In this document: positions 46,217-55,774 of the stretch, piece after piece
Layout: every line of letters begins with the position of its first letter
How positions within the stretch are numbered: position 1 is the first letter of the stretch
Source of the DNA: Micromonospora_J zhanjiangensis
Lineage (GTDB): Bacteria > Actinomycetota > Actinomycetes > Mycobacteriales > Micromonosporaceae
Assembly (NCBI RefSeq): GCF_042650605.1
Contig: NZ_JBHSBN010000005.1
Location: forward strand, 1-64,000
Reading direction: 5' to 3'
Length of the DNA: 64,000 nucleotides
Notes under the pieces: model-generated
The model's database searches: none
What the model saw: only the letters and a program-made list of their open reading frames with translations
Told to the model about the DNA's origin: nothing
Translations under genes and position numbers: made by a program

Positions 46217-46356
46217 CGGGTTCCTCCCTGTAGTCAGGACGTCACATAGAGAGTCCTCTGCGAGCAGGAGAAATGCAACGTCATAGAATTAATTGTTTGA
46301 ACCTTGACTTTTGGTGGTGTGTCGATGACGATGCGTGGTGTCTGTGAGGAGGAATG

Positions 46357-47211
46357 ATGGCGCAGATTGCGAGTCCGACGGTCCGGGCGCGGCGGCTTCG
46401 GCGTGAGTTGGCGCGCCTGCGCAACCGAGCAGGTTTGACCGCCGAGGACGTCGCGCGAAGCCTCGACTGGCACCGAACCAAGGTCATCCGGATCGAGAAC
46501 GGGCACTCCCGTCTGATGCGCAAGGACATGCAGACGCTCTTCGACCTCTACGGAACGTCGGACGAGGAGCGTGAGTCGTTGACGGCGCTCGCCCGACAGG
46601 CGCACCAGAAGGGCTGGTGGAGTGCCTACGGAGATGTGCTGCCGGACAACTATCTCGGTTTCGAGGCGGAGGCGTCGTCGATCAGCACCTTCGAGAGCTT
46701 GTACGTGCCCGGTCTGTTGCAAACCGAGGACTACGCCCGCGCGATCATCCGCGCGGGTCGGGACACGGCAGACGACGACGAGGTGGACAGGCGAGTCGCC
46801 GCTCGACTGGCGCGCAAGGCGCTGCTCGTCCGCAGCGCGCCACCGGCGCTGTGGGTAGTGCTTGACGAGGCCGTCGTGCGCCGCTTGGTCGGCGGACCAT
46901 CGGTCATGCGCGGCCAGCTCGCCCGATTGGCGGAGGCGTGCCGGCTACCGATGGTCGAGCTTCAGGTTTTGCCCTTCGCTGCCGGCGCCCATGCGGCGAT
47001 GGGTGGTCCCTTCACCATCCTCGACTACGCCGATGCCGCTCTCGATCCGGCCATCGTCTACGTCGACAACGACACCAGCACCATGCTGCTCGAAGACGAA
47101 AAGCAGGTGTTGCGATATAGACTCATGTTCGATCACCTGCGGGCCAAGGCCCTGGATCCGGACCGATCCGCCGACTTCCTTGCCGAGGTGGCTGACGACT
47201 ATCCGGATTGA
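46357..47211 (+). CDS. XRE/DUF5753 transcriptional regulator (Scr1 type)
   Basis: A 284-residue regulator with a helix-turn-helix at about 10-65 (LRNRAGLTAEDVARSLDWHR, then KVIRIENGHSRL). The DUF5753 domain follows (ISTFESLYVPGLLQTEDYAR ... LQVLPFAAGAHAAMGGPFTIL ... VYVDNDTSTMLLE). ATG 46357 is favoured over ATG 46354 because gaggagg ends 4 bp before it. The family pairs with small DUF397 proteins, as here (18 bp downstream), acting like regulator-antiregulator sets in development and antibiotic control (WhiJ-like). A TTGACT (46304-46309) lies upstream but without a convincing -10. Confidence 0.87.
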   Translation: MAQIASPTVRARRLRRELARLRNRAGLTAEDVARSLDWHRTKVIRIENGHSRLMRKDMQTLFDLYGTSDEERESLTALARQAHQKGWWSAYGDVLPDNYLGFEAEASSISTFESLYVPGLLQTEDYARAIIRAGRDTADDDEVDRRVAARLARKALLVRSAPPALWVVLDEAVVRRLVGGPSVMRGQLARLAEACRLPMVELQVLPFAAGAHAAMGGPFTILDYADAALDPAIVYVDNDTSTMLLEDEKQVLRYRLMFDHLRAKALDPDRSADFLAEVADDYPD

Positions 47212-47229
47212 GTCCGACCAGGAGGTTCA

Positions 47230-47445
47230 ATGGCCAGCGCCGCTTCCGCTCGCACCGTGGCGGTCTGGCACAAGAGCAGCCGTAGCAGCGCCAGCGGTTC
47301 CAACTGCGTCGAGGTGGCCGGGTTGGCGGGTGGGGTGGCGGTGCGGGATTCCAAGGACCCAGCCGGCCCGGTGCTGATGTTCGACCGGCCGGCCTGGGTT
47401 GGGTTCCTGTCCGGGCTGTCCCGCGGGTCGTCCGACCGTCGCTGA
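47230..47445 (+). CDS. DUF397 protein partner of the Scr1-type regulator
   Basis: A 71-residue DUF397 protein: VWHKSSRSSASGSNCVEVA, then VAVRDSKDPAGPVLMF and WVGFLSGL. aggagg lies 5 bp before ATG 47230. DUF397 proteins are usually encoded next to XRE/DUF5753 regulators and are thought to bind them, sometimes behaving as toxin-like partners. Length is normal. Confidence 0.87.
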   Translation: MASAASARTVAVWHKSSRSSASGSNCVEVAGLAGGVAVRDSKDPAGPVLMFDRPAWVGFLSGLSRGSSDRR

Positions 47446-47583
47446 CCGCCCGTACGGTCGATCGAAAGGCCGCGTCGGAGCGGGAGCGGACGGCGGCCGG
47501 ACCGGTCGGCGTGGGGTGGTCGACTGCCCGTGGTTCCTCTAGCGTGCTGGGGCGACCACAGCCGACGCGGGGGATTGTGGGCC

Positions 47584-47829
47584 ATGAATTGTCCGAGGTG
47601 CGGAGCCCAGCTCGATCATCCGGCTCAGAGCGACACCTGCGTGAGCAGTGCGGCACCCGTCATCGAACTGCCGCAGAACATTCGTACGGCCCGCTGGACG
47701 CTGTTGGTGCTGACGGTTCCGTACGTCGGGCTGGCGCTGCTCGCGGCCGCGGGCGTCGGCCGCCTTCCCGTCAGTGACCGACGTCATGATGGACAAACCG
47801 CCCTGGCCACCGCCGGCGGTTGCGCATGA
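47584..47829 (+). CDS. Small CPRCG/membrane protein, possibly truncated
   Basis: 81 residues from ATG 47584. The N-terminus MNCPRCGAQLDHP carries a single C-x2-C plus a Cys at about 19, as in zinc-ribbon membrane proteins. One hydrophobic segment (WTLLVLTVPYVGLALLAAAG) follows. The sequence after that is unlike membrane protein and may be out of register, so this could be the 5' remnant of a longer zinc-ribbon membrane protein. The ribosome site is weak. Confidence 0.35.
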   Translation: MNCPRCGAQLDHPAQSDTCVSSAAPVIELPQNIRTARWTLLVLTVPYVGLALLAAAGVGRLPVSDRRHDGQTALATAGGCA

Positions 47830-48028
47830 CCACGATGTGCGGCCGATGATCGCCGCCGGCCCCGCAGTCCTGGCGACTTACCAGGCCGGCATGGACAGCG
47901 GCGAGGCCTGCTTCGAGCACCCCGTACCCATTGGGTATCGGGCGCAAAATCACTGGTCAAGGGCCTGAAAGTGACGGGACGGATGCCAGGGGTCGCTGGA
48001 CCACCGACATCCGCCCGCCGTATGGTGG

Positions 48029-48226
48029 CTACAGGAAAGACTGCAGCATCGCTGAGATCGGGGCTCCAACCCACGGTCCCAACACCGCGATCACGACGGC
48101 GAGGACCGTCAGGATCACGACCAGGCGGATAGTCGTCGACCATCCGCCGGTGATGGCGGCCTGCACCGTCGACCACATGTTGTGGTCGCCCTTAGGTGCA
48201 GGCCGATCTCCATCCGTAGCGCACAT
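48029..48226 (-). CDS. Small single-span membrane protein, 65 aa
   Basis: ATG 48226, with a purine-rich ggggg tract upstream on the minus strand. One long hydrophobic helix (TTIRLVVILTVLAVVIAVLG) sits near the C-terminus. It lies 17 bp after the gene ending at 48244 and is probably co-transcribed with it. Small one-span proteins of this kind are frequent in actinobacterial mobile elements, but no conjugation or replication gene confirms that here. Confidence 0.5.
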   Translation of the reverse strand: MCATDGDRPAPKGDHNMWSTVQAAITGGWSTTIRLVVILTVLAVVIAVLGPWVGAPISAMLQSFL

Positions 48227-48243
48227 GGCGCCACCCCCACTGT

Positions 48244-49164
48244 TCACGCGGAGCCCTGCTCCGCGACCTTCCGACCTGCCTTCTGGCCTGCCGGTCTCTT
48301 GAGCCGTTTCTTTGCCGGCGCCTTGACGACGCCCGCGATCGACGCGGCTCGGCTTTCCGCCGCGGTGGCGCGCTGTAGCGCGCCACGCGCGGTCATGCTG
48401 TAGGGGTTTTCCAGGGCGCGGTGCCAAACGGCACGCAGTCCAGTAGGCGATCGCGGTTCGGCGACGACCTGCCGGTGCTCGAGCAGCACTGGTTGGCCAA
48501 TCTCGGTCCGTTGGGTCCGCAGCTCCTTGTAGCCACGCTCGGCGGTCCGCTCCGAGATGCCGTACCACTCCGGCGCCCGCTCGACGGCCATGGAGAAGGT
48601 GGGCTTCTGCGTCGTCTCGGCCAGCATGATCAGGAACATGGCCTTGCCAGGCATCGCGAGCCGGTCGGCAAGGCCGCTCTTCCAGTAATCGTGCGGGATG
48701 GTGAAGTAACCCTTGCCGACGTTCTCGCCCACTCCGGGGTGCGTCCACTCTTCGCCGGACCCGTCTTCCCGAAGCGGCCGGACCAGGACCCGACGGCCAC
48801 GGGGTTCGCGTTCGACCAGCTTGAACTCCGCGAGCAGGTCGAATGCCCGGCTCACGGTTTGAGTGTTCCACTTGGTGGTTTCCGTGCTGAGCATCCGAGC
48901 CCAGGTCGCGAGCAGGAACGGCTTCTCGTCGTCGAGCACCGGGACCAGCGCGTGGAGCAGGAGCAGCGCGTCGAGCGCCCGCTCGTGGCGGCCGGTGACC
49001 AGGTCCGCCAGAACCGACGCCCGGACCGTCGACCCGGCGGGCCGCTGGACGAACAGCTTGCGCATCGGCATGAAGCCGCGCTTGGCGTCGTCGAGCAGGC
49101 GCGCCCGGGCGCGGAAGCCGTTGAGCGGCTTCTCGTCCTGGATGCCAGCAAAGGGGTTACTCAC
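48244..49164 (-). CDS. Hypothetical protein with winged-helix-like region, 306 aa
   Basis: GTG 49164 gives an opening SNPFAGIQDEKPLNGFRARA; ATG 49221 would add 19 residues. Neither has a clear ribosome site. The region TQTVSRAFDLLAEFKLVER ... VLVRPLREDG looks like a winged helix. A later PHDYWKSGLADRLAMPGKAMFLIML and YGISERTAERGYKEL suggest a second helix-turn-helix. The last 40 residues are Lys/Ala-rich (KAPAKKRLKRPAGQKAG). The layout resembles plasmid or ICE replication and regulatory proteins, but I cannot assign a family. The surrounding 47,450-49,470 stretch is sparse and less GC-rich. Confidence 0.55.
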   Translation of the reverse strand: MSNPFAGIQDEKPLNGFRARARLLDDAKRGFMPMRKLFVQRPAGSTVRASVLADLVTGRHERALDALLLLHALVPVLDDEKPFLLATWARMLSTETTKWNTQTVSRAFDLLAEFKLVEREPRGRRVLVRPLREDGSGEEWTHPGVGENVGKGYFTIPHDYWKSGLADRLAMPGKAMFLIMLAETTQKPTFSMAVERAPEWYGISERTAERGYKELRTQRTEIGQPVLLEHRQVVAEPRSPTGLRAVWHRALENPYSMTARGALQRATAAESRAASIAGVVKAPAKKRLKRPAGQKAGRKVAEQGSA

Positions 49165-49475
49165 GAGAAGTGACTGTACCGCATCAGGTCGCTTAATCTC
49201 GTGTGCGGGACCATCAACCATGGCTCTACCAGGTGCCAATATGGGATGCAATGCGACTCAACCTGCGATGCTGCAATGCGAGAAGACCTGTGAAGCTGCA
49301 GAGCTAGAGCGGTGGGACGGCGGCTTCGCCGCCGCTCGGGTCGACGAGACCGCTGGGCCGAGAAAAAGTTGTGCGAATCTGAGGCGCCGGGCGCATGGAG
49401 GCCAGAACTCCCGGTGTCGGGTCTGCAAGGCGTTGGAGACGACTGCGGCGGTGTCGTGCCGTGTGGCTCCGTGTC

Positions 49476-49898
49476 ATGGGCTCCGGTCCGCTCCTGGTGC
49501 TGGGCACGGTGGTGGCGTTGGCCTTCTATGGGGCCCTGCTGATGTGGTCGATTCGGATTAGCCGTCTCGTCCAGGCACACGGCGGCCCGATCTGGATCTC
49601 CCGCAATTTGATCGGCTTGCTGGCAGTGGCGCTCTACTTCGCGCTGAACCTGCTGCCGACGGCGGCGAACCCGGCGGTATTCCATCTCCTTCGGGTGGTC
49701 AGCGCGATGTTGCTGGTCGTCAGCACGTTCATCACCGAGCGCCGACTTCGGCGGTGGCTCGCCGATCCGCACTTCCGAGCGGCGGAGACCTTCGACCTGT
49801 CGCCCGAGCCGCGACCGGAGGACTGGAACGCCAACCTCTGGGACCCTGAGGTCCAGCGGGACATCGAGCGGCGCCGCCGGCGCCAACCGACCGACTGA
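49476..49898 (+). CDS. Small integral membrane protein, 140 aa
   Basis: Starts at ATG 49476 (GTG 49461 is also in frame; no clear ribosome site). Three hydrophobic helices are visible: LLVLGTVVALAFYGALLMW, LIGLLAVALYFALNLL and LLRVVSAMLLVVSTFI. A polar cytosolic tail rich in Arg and acidic residues follows. Function unknown. A good stem-loop lies 38 bp downstream. Confidence 0.55.
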   Translation: MGSGPLLVLGTVVALAFYGALLMWSIRISRLVQAHGGPIWISRNLIGLLAVALYFALNLLPTAANPAVFHLLRVVSAMLLVVSTFITERRLRRWLADPHFRAAETFDLSPEPRPEDWNANLWDPEVQRDIERRRRRQPTD

Positions 49899-49936
49899 TC
49901 GAGCGCCGGCCTCCCGGACGGCGGGGCGGTCGGTGC

Positions 49937-49966
49937 GGGGTGCCCCGCGGAGGGACGGGGCACCCC
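49937..49966 (+). terminator. Stem-loop terminator after the small membrane protein gene
   Basis: ggggtgccccg pairs exactly with cggggcacccc across an 8-nt loop. The remainder of 49899-50195, between convergent genes, holds no gene I can support. Confidence 0.6.
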
Positions 49967-50195
49967 TTGCCGGACCGATGGAGCACCGTCGCGGCAGGCC
50001 AGACGGGACGGGCGGCCAGGGAGCCGACCGCGGCCACCAGCCCCGCATGCCCCCGTTGGCGGCCGGCCACGGCAGGCGTCCGGGCCGGTCCGGCCGGTCA
50101 AGTCTGCCGCCGCCGACGGCCCCGACCGTTGACCTTCCGCGCCACGAGAGTGCCCGTCCGTGCCACGTTTCGCCGTCCGCCGAGGTTGGCCGCGA

Positions 50196-51092
50196 TCACC
50201 CTTCCCGGTGCCGGCTGCGGTAGGCGTGCGGTCCCATCCCGTACGTCGCGGTGAACAGCCGGCTGAAGTGGGCCTTGTCCCGGAAGCCCCACCGGGCCGC
50301 GATGGCGTGTACGGGCTGGTGGCGCAGCCGGGGGTTGTCCAGGTCCCGGCGACAGCGCCGTAGCCGGCGCAGCCGGATCTCCCCGGCCACCGTCGTCTCC
50401 TCGGCGGCGAACAGCCGGTGCAGGGTGCGCAGCGAGATGTGGTGCGCCGCGGCGACCGTCGACGGGCCCAGCGCCGGGTCGCCCAGATTCTCGTCGATGA
50501 AGGCGTGCACCCGGGCCCGCAGTGCCGTCTGCCGGGTCTCGCCCGGCAGCGCGGTCTCGACCTCCAGCCGCTCCGCCAGCAGCGCCGCGACCAGGTCCAA
50601 CGCGACGTTGCCGAGCTGCTCCGCGTCGGCCGCGCGGTACTGCTCGGGATGCTCGGCCAGCCGCCGGACGTAGGGTGCCAGCAGCGCCCCGATGCCCTCG
50701 TCGGCCGGCAGCCGCACGCCGAGCAGCCGCTCCACCTTGGCCCGTGGCAGCGGCAGCGCGGCGTGCGGGATCTGCATGGTGATCGAACTGGAGATCACCG
50801 GTCCGCCGTGCGGCGCCGGCTGGTGGACGGCCTCGTGCGGGCGGGACGTGTCGATGAAGGTGAGGTCGCCGGGCCGCAGTACCGACTGCCGTCCGGACTC
50901 GATGATGATGCTCCGCCCGGCGACCGGGATCGCCAGCTGGTAGATCTCCGGGTCGGACCGCCGGATCAGCTGATCCGTCCGGCTCATCCGCAGCGACGGG
51001 TAGCCGAACGAGGTGATCTTGAACGCGCCGAGGGAGGAGATCCGCGCCCAGGCGTCGAAGTCGGCCAGGTGCTCGCTGTAAATCCGGGCCAC
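50196..51092 (-). CDS. AraC-family transcriptional regulator, 5' end uncertain
   Basis: 298 residues from GTG 51092, the first canonical in-frame start. An AraC-binding-like N-terminal domain (YQLAIPVAGRSIIIESGRQ) precedes two helix-turn-helix motifs (STVAAAHHISLRTLHRLF; AIAARWGFRDKAHFSRLF with TYGMGPHAYR). The reading frame continues upstream through a plausible domain start (AERFDFWQALVAQ). It reaches an ATC at 51182 that lies 9 bp after a strong aggagg, with a stop just before. A GTG at 51192 would give the same protein if one G were removed. So the true gene is probably about 328-331 residues and is either frameshifted near codon 4 or begins at a rare codon. Target unknown. Confidence 0.75.
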   Translation of the reverse strand: MARIYSEHLADFDAWARISSLGAFKITSFGYPSLRMSRTDQLIRRSDPEIYQLAIPVAGRSIIIESGRQSVLRPGDLTFIDTSRPHEAVHQPAPHGGPVISSSITMQIPHAALPLPRAKVERLLGVRLPADEGIGALLAPYVRRLAEHPEQYRAADAEQLGNVALDLVAALLAERLEVETALPGETRQTALRARVHAFIDENLGDPALGPSTVAAAHHISLRTLHRLFAAEETTVAGEIRLRRLRRCRRDLDNPRLRHQPVHAIAARWGFRDKAHFSRLFTATYGMGPHAYRSRHREG

Positions 51093-51259
51093 GGCCGTCT
51101 CCTGGGCGACCAGGGCCTGCCAGAAGTCGAAGCGCTCGGCCGGTCGCAGCGGCGAGGTGGCGATGGTCTGCGTCTCGAGGATCGGTCGTCACCTCCTCCA
51201 TCCGGTGGCCCTGGGCAGCGTAGCCAGACCCCGCTCGCGGCTCACCCGCAGCTCCGGCT

Positions 51260-51281
51260 GGCCGGGCGGTGCCGCCCGGCC
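51260..51281. repeat. Hairpin between the araC-type gene and rapZ
   Basis: ggccgggcg pairs exactly with cgcccggcc around gtgc. It lies between the divergent starts, about 120 bp before rapZ, and may be regulatory or only a consequence of GC-rich sequence. Confidence 0.35.
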
Positions 51282-51402
51282 CGTTCATGACACGCCCGAG
51301 GCACCCCGGACGGTTGCACCCGGTGGGGTCGTCGGTGGGTTCGGCCGGATAGAGTACGGACCTTCGGCGGAGGGCGACCGGACCGGAACGGACGGGGGAC
51401 GA

Positions 51403-52338
51403 GTGAGCGAGTCGCACCCGGTGCGGGCGGGCCACGGTACGCGCGACGGCGACGCGCCCGCCGCGGAACCGACCCGGTCCGACATGGCGTTGGTGGTGGT
51501 CACCGGGGTCTCCGGTGGCGGGCGCAGCACGGTGGCCCGGGCGCTGGAGAACGTCGGCTACTACGTGGTGGACAACCTGCCCCAGGCGCTGATGCTGGAA
51601 ATGGCCGAGCTGGCCTTCGCCGCCGGTGGCGCGACCAAGCACACCGCGATGGTGCTGGACGTGCGCAGCCGGGCGTTCTCCACCGACCTGGCCGGGGCGA
51701 TCCGGGCCCTCAAGGAGCGCGGCTTCCAGCCCCGGGTGGTCTTCGTGGACGCCGACGACGAGGTGCTGATCCGGCGGTTCGAGAGCGTCCGGCGGTCGCA
51801 CCCGTTGCAGGGCGACGGCCGGCTCGCCGAGGGGATCGCGATCGAGCGTGGACTGCTGGAGGAGGCCCGCGAGCAGGCCGACGTGATCATCGACACCAGC
51901 CACCTCAACGTCAACCAGTTGCGTCGCCGGGTCGAGGAGCTGTTCGGCGGGGAGGACGCCCGCCGGCTGCGGGTCACCGTGCTCTCCTTCGGTTTCAAGT
52001 ACGGGCTGCCGGCCGACGCGGACTTCGTGCTCGACGCCCGGTTCCTGCCCAATCCGTACTGGGTGCCGGAGTTGCGGGAGCACACCGGCCGCGAGGAGGC
52101 GGTCAGCGAGTACGTCCTCGGGCAACATGGCGCGGTGAGCTTCGTCGAGACGTACGCCCGGTTGATCGGCGCGACGGCGCCCGGGTTCGAACGCGAGGGC
52201 AAGCGCTACCTGACCGTGGCGGTCGGCTGCACCGGCGGTAAGCACCGCAGCGTGGCCATCGCCGAGGAACTGGCCTCGCGGCTGCGGCTGGCCCGGCTCT
52301 CGGCCCACACCCACCACCGGGACCTGGGGCGCGAGTGA
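51403..52338 (+). CDS. rapZ: RNase adapter protein RapZ
   Basis: A 311-residue RapZ (YvcJ family), nucleotide-binding protein that in other bacteria controls small RNA decay and amino-sugar synthesis. The P-loop reads GVSGGGRST, with Arg where a classical Walker A has Lys; I believe this is common to actinobacterial RapZ. The conserved VVDNLP, DVRSR and C-terminal GCTGGKHRSV motifs are present. GTG 51403 follows a ggggga tract by about 4 bp. The stop overlaps yvcK by 4 bp (GTGA), starting the rapZ-yvcK-whiA operon typical of Gram-positive bacteria. Confidence 0.93.
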   Translation: MSESHPVRAGHGTRDGDAPAAEPTRSDMALVVVTGVSGGGRSTVARALENVGYYVVDNLPQALMLEMAELAFAAGGATKHTAMVLDVRSRAFSTDLAGAIRALKERGFQPRVVFVDADDEVLIRRFESVRRSHPLQGDGRLAEGIAIERGLLEEAREQADVIIDTSHLNVNQLRRRVEELFGGEDARRLRVTVLSFGFKYGLPADADFVLDARFLPNPYWVPELREHTGREEAVSEYVLGQHGAVSFVETYARLIGATAPGFEREGKRYLTVAVGCTGGKHRSVAIAEELASRLRLARLSAHTHHRDLGRE

Positions 52339-53396
52339 ACGCCACGAAGGTGGTCGCCTTCGGGGGCGGCCACGGCCTTTCCGCGTCCCTGCGTGCCCTG
52401 CGGCACTGCGCGCCGCAGCTCGACCTGGACATCACCGCCGTGGTGACGGTCGGCGACGACGGCGGGTCGAGCGGCCGGTTGCGGGCCGAACGGGACGCCC
52501 TGCCGCCGGGCGACCTGCGGCAGGCGCTGGTGGCGCTGGCCGGTGATCATCCGGCCATCCGGCGCAGCGCCGAGCTGTTCCAGCACCGGTTCGCCGACCG
52601 CGGTGCCCGGCGGGGCGTACCGGCGGGGCCGGCCGCGTCGGACGGACCGGCGGAGCGGACGGCGGGAGGTCCGCCGGGCCGGGCCGTCGCCGCTGGTGCG
52701 GCCGGCGATCCGCTGGCCGGGCACGCGGTGGGCAACCTGGTGCTGCTGGGCCTGATGGAGCAGCTCGGCGACCCGATCGCGGCGCTGGACCACGCCGCCG
52801 CCATGCTCGGCGCGGTCGGCCGGGTGTTGCCGATGACCTGCCGCCCGGTCGAGATCGAGGCCCGGGTCCGCGGCGCCGACCCGGCCCGACCGGACGAGGT
52901 CGACACGGTACGGGGTCAGCACGCGGTGGCCGTAACCCCGGGCCGGGTCGAGTCGTTGCATCTGACACCGGCCGATCCGCGGGCGTGTGCGGAGGCGGTG
53001 ATCGCGGTCGCCGAGGCCGACTGGCTGATCTTCGGGCCAGGGAGCTGGTACACCAGCGTGATCCCGCACCTGCTGGTGCCCGACCTGGCCGCCGCGATCG
53101 TGTCCAGCCCGGCCCGCCGGTTGGTCACGCTCAACCTTGCGGCGGAGAAGGAGACCCTCGGATTGTCGGTTGCCGATCATCTTGTGGCGCTCGGCGGCTA
53201 CCTGCCGGAGCTGAAAGTCGACCTGGTTCTCGCCGACGGCAAGGCGGTCGGCGATCCCGAACCGGTCGAACGTGCGGCAGAATCGCTGGGTGCCCGGCTG
53301 CTGCTCGCCCCGGTCGCCGTTCCGGACGGCTCGCCGAGGCATGACCCGGTCGCCCTGGGAGCGGCGCTGGTGCCCGTCCTGGGCGCCGATCGTTAA
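52335..53396 (+). CDS. yvcK: YvcK/CofD-like gluconeogenesis factor
   Basis: A 353-residue protein of the YvcK/CofD-like fold, which binds UDP-sugars and links carbon flow to cell-wall synthesis. Motifs are VAFGGGHGLSASLRAL, VVTVGDDGGSSGRLR and, later, FGPGSWYTSVIPHLL. A Pro/Ala-rich insertion lies at about residues 95-125. The start GTG 52335 overlaps the rapZ stop. whiA follows 54 bp downstream. Confidence 0.92.
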   Translation: MNATKVVAFGGGHGLSASLRALRHCAPQLDLDITAVVTVGDDGGSSGRLRAERDALPPGDLRQALVALAGDHPAIRRSAELFQHRFADRGARRGVPAGPAASDGPAERTAGGPPGRAVAAGAAGDPLAGHAVGNLVLLGLMEQLGDPIAALDHAAAMLGAVGRVLPMTCRPVEIEARVRGADPARPDEVDTVRGQHAVAVTPGRVESLHLTPADPRACAEAVIAVAEADWLIFGPGSWYTSVIPHLLVPDLAAAIVSSPARRLVTLNLAAEKETLGLSVADHLVALGGYLPELKVDLVLADGKAVGDPEPVERAAESLGARLLLAPVAVPDGSPRHDPVALGAALVPVLGADR

Positions 53397-53450
53397 GCAC
53401 GTACGAATCACCGGCATCCCGCCGGAACCGGCCCGTGAGGTGACGAGACA

Positions 53451-54431
53451 ATGGCGATGACGGCTGCGGTCAAGGACGAGCTGAGCCGGGTCGACGTGCC
53501 CAAGCCCTGCTGCCGTCGGGCGGAGATGGCGGCCCTGTTGCGGTTCGCCGGTGGACTGCACATCGTCTCCGGGCGGGTCGTCGTGGAGGCCGAGCTGGAC
53601 ACCGGGGCGGTGGCGCGCCGGCTGCGGCGGGAGATCGCCGAGGTGTACGGCTACTCCAGCGAGATCCACGTGCTCGCCTCCGGCGGACTGCGCAAGGGCA
53701 GCCACTACATCGTCCGGGTGGTCAAGGACGGCGAGGCGCTGGCTCGGCAGACCGGCCTGCTGGACGTGCGCGGACGCCCGGTGCGCGGCCTGCCCCCGCA
53801 CGTGGTGGCGGCCAGCGTCTGCTGCGCGGTGGCGGCCTGGCGGGGCGCCTTCATGGCGCACGGCTCGCTCACCGAACCGGGCCGCTCCAGCGCGCTGGAG
53901 ATCACCTGCCCCGGTCCCGAGTCGGCGCTGGCCCTGGTCGGGGCGGCCCGCCGGATCGGCATCACCGCCAAGGCCCGCGAGGTGCGCGGGGTGGACCGGG
54001 TGGTGGTCAAGGACGGCGACGCGATCGCCGCGCTGCTGACCCGGATCGGTGCGCACTCCAGCGTACTGGCCTGGGAGGAGCGCCGGGTGCGCCGCGAGGT
54101 ACGGGCGACGGCCAACCGGCTGGCCAACTTCGACGACGCGAACCTGCGCCGGTCGGCCCGCGCGGCGGTGGCCGCGGCCGCCCGGGTCACCCGGGCGCTG
54201 GAGATCCTGGCCGACGACGCGCCCAACCATCTCACCTCGGCCGGTCACCTGCGGCTGGAGCACCGGCAGGCCTCGCTGGAGGAGTTGGGGGCGCTGGCCG
54301 ACCCGCCGTTGACCAAGGACGCCATCGCCGGGCGGATCCGACGGCTCCTCGCACTGGCCGACAAACGGGCCCGTGACCTGGGGATTCCGGACACCGAGGC
54401 GGCCGTCACGCCGGACATGCTGGTGGTCTGA
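53451..54431 (+). CDS. whiA: Sporulation transcriptional regulator WhiA
   Basis: A 326-residue WhiA. The N-terminal LAGLIDADG-like domain begins MTAAVKDELSRVDVPKPCCRRAEMAALLRFAG in part. The C-terminal helix-turn-helix contains LGALADPPLTKDAIAGRIRRLLALAD. In Streptomyces, WhiA acts with WhiB to control the switch to sporulation septation. ATG 53451 follows gaggtga. The length is standard, and the position after rapZ-yvcK is conserved. Confidence 0.95.
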   Translation: MAMTAAVKDELSRVDVPKPCCRRAEMAALLRFAGGLHIVSGRVVVEAELDTGAVARRLRREIAEVYGYSSEIHVLASGGLRKGSHYIVRVVKDGEALARQTGLLDVRGRPVRGLPPHVVAASVCCAVAAWRGAFMAHGSLTEPGRSSALEITCPGPESALALVGAARRIGITAKAREVRGVDRVVVKDGDAIAALLTRIGAHSSVLAWEERRVRREVRATANRLANFDDANLRRSARAAVAAAARVTRALEILADDAPNHLTSAGHLRLEHRQASLEELGALADPPLTKDAIAGRIRRLLALADKRARDLGIPDTEAAVTPDMLVV

Positions 54432-54714
54432 CGGCCCCGGCCGACAGCCGGGCCGAGGGCGCCCAACCGGGAGTCCGGGGCGGATTGTGCCCCGCAGCAG
54501 CGCAGTCCACCGGGCTCCGATAGGGTCGCAGCGTACGGCGACGGTGCCGGGCGCTCGGCTCCCGCGCCGTAGCCCACCGCCTCGGGCGGTCAGGTCTCCG
54601 GGCCGCGGCGGGGTGGCCGAGTTGTTGACAGCGGCCGACTCCATTGGTCGGCGCACCACATTCCGTCGGCCATCGGCTGCGGCCGGCGGACCAGAACGCG
54701 AGGAGATGGAACCT

Positions 54715-55718
<1,004 letters not shown>

Positions 55719-55722
<4 letters not shown>

Positions 55723-55766
55723 GTGCGAGGAGTGAGCTTGCGAGCCCCGCAGTCACGAACGGAAGG
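55719..55766 (+). repeat. Intergenic repeat copy 1 (gap/pgk)
   Basis: About 46 bp, beginning within the gap stop codon (tgagtgcgaggagtgagc) and ending gcagtcacgaacggaagg. The same sequence with few changes appears at 56975, and on the minus strand at 60844 and 60901. It carries Shine-Dalgarno-like gaggag and GTG triplets, so it can be mistaken for coding sequence. Confidence 0.85.
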
Positions 55767-55774
55767 TTGGCTCG

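Noticed and set aside
47774..47968. Small plus-strand frame of 64 codons after the CPRCG gene
   Set aside because: It overlaps the preceding frame, has no ribosome site and no motif, although part of it (AAGPAVLATYQAGMDSGEAC) looks protein-like. It may be a gene remnant.
54625..54653. Vegetative promoter of gap at TTGACA
   Set aside because: A perfect -35-like hexamer exists, but no TANNNT element lies 16-19 bp downstream.
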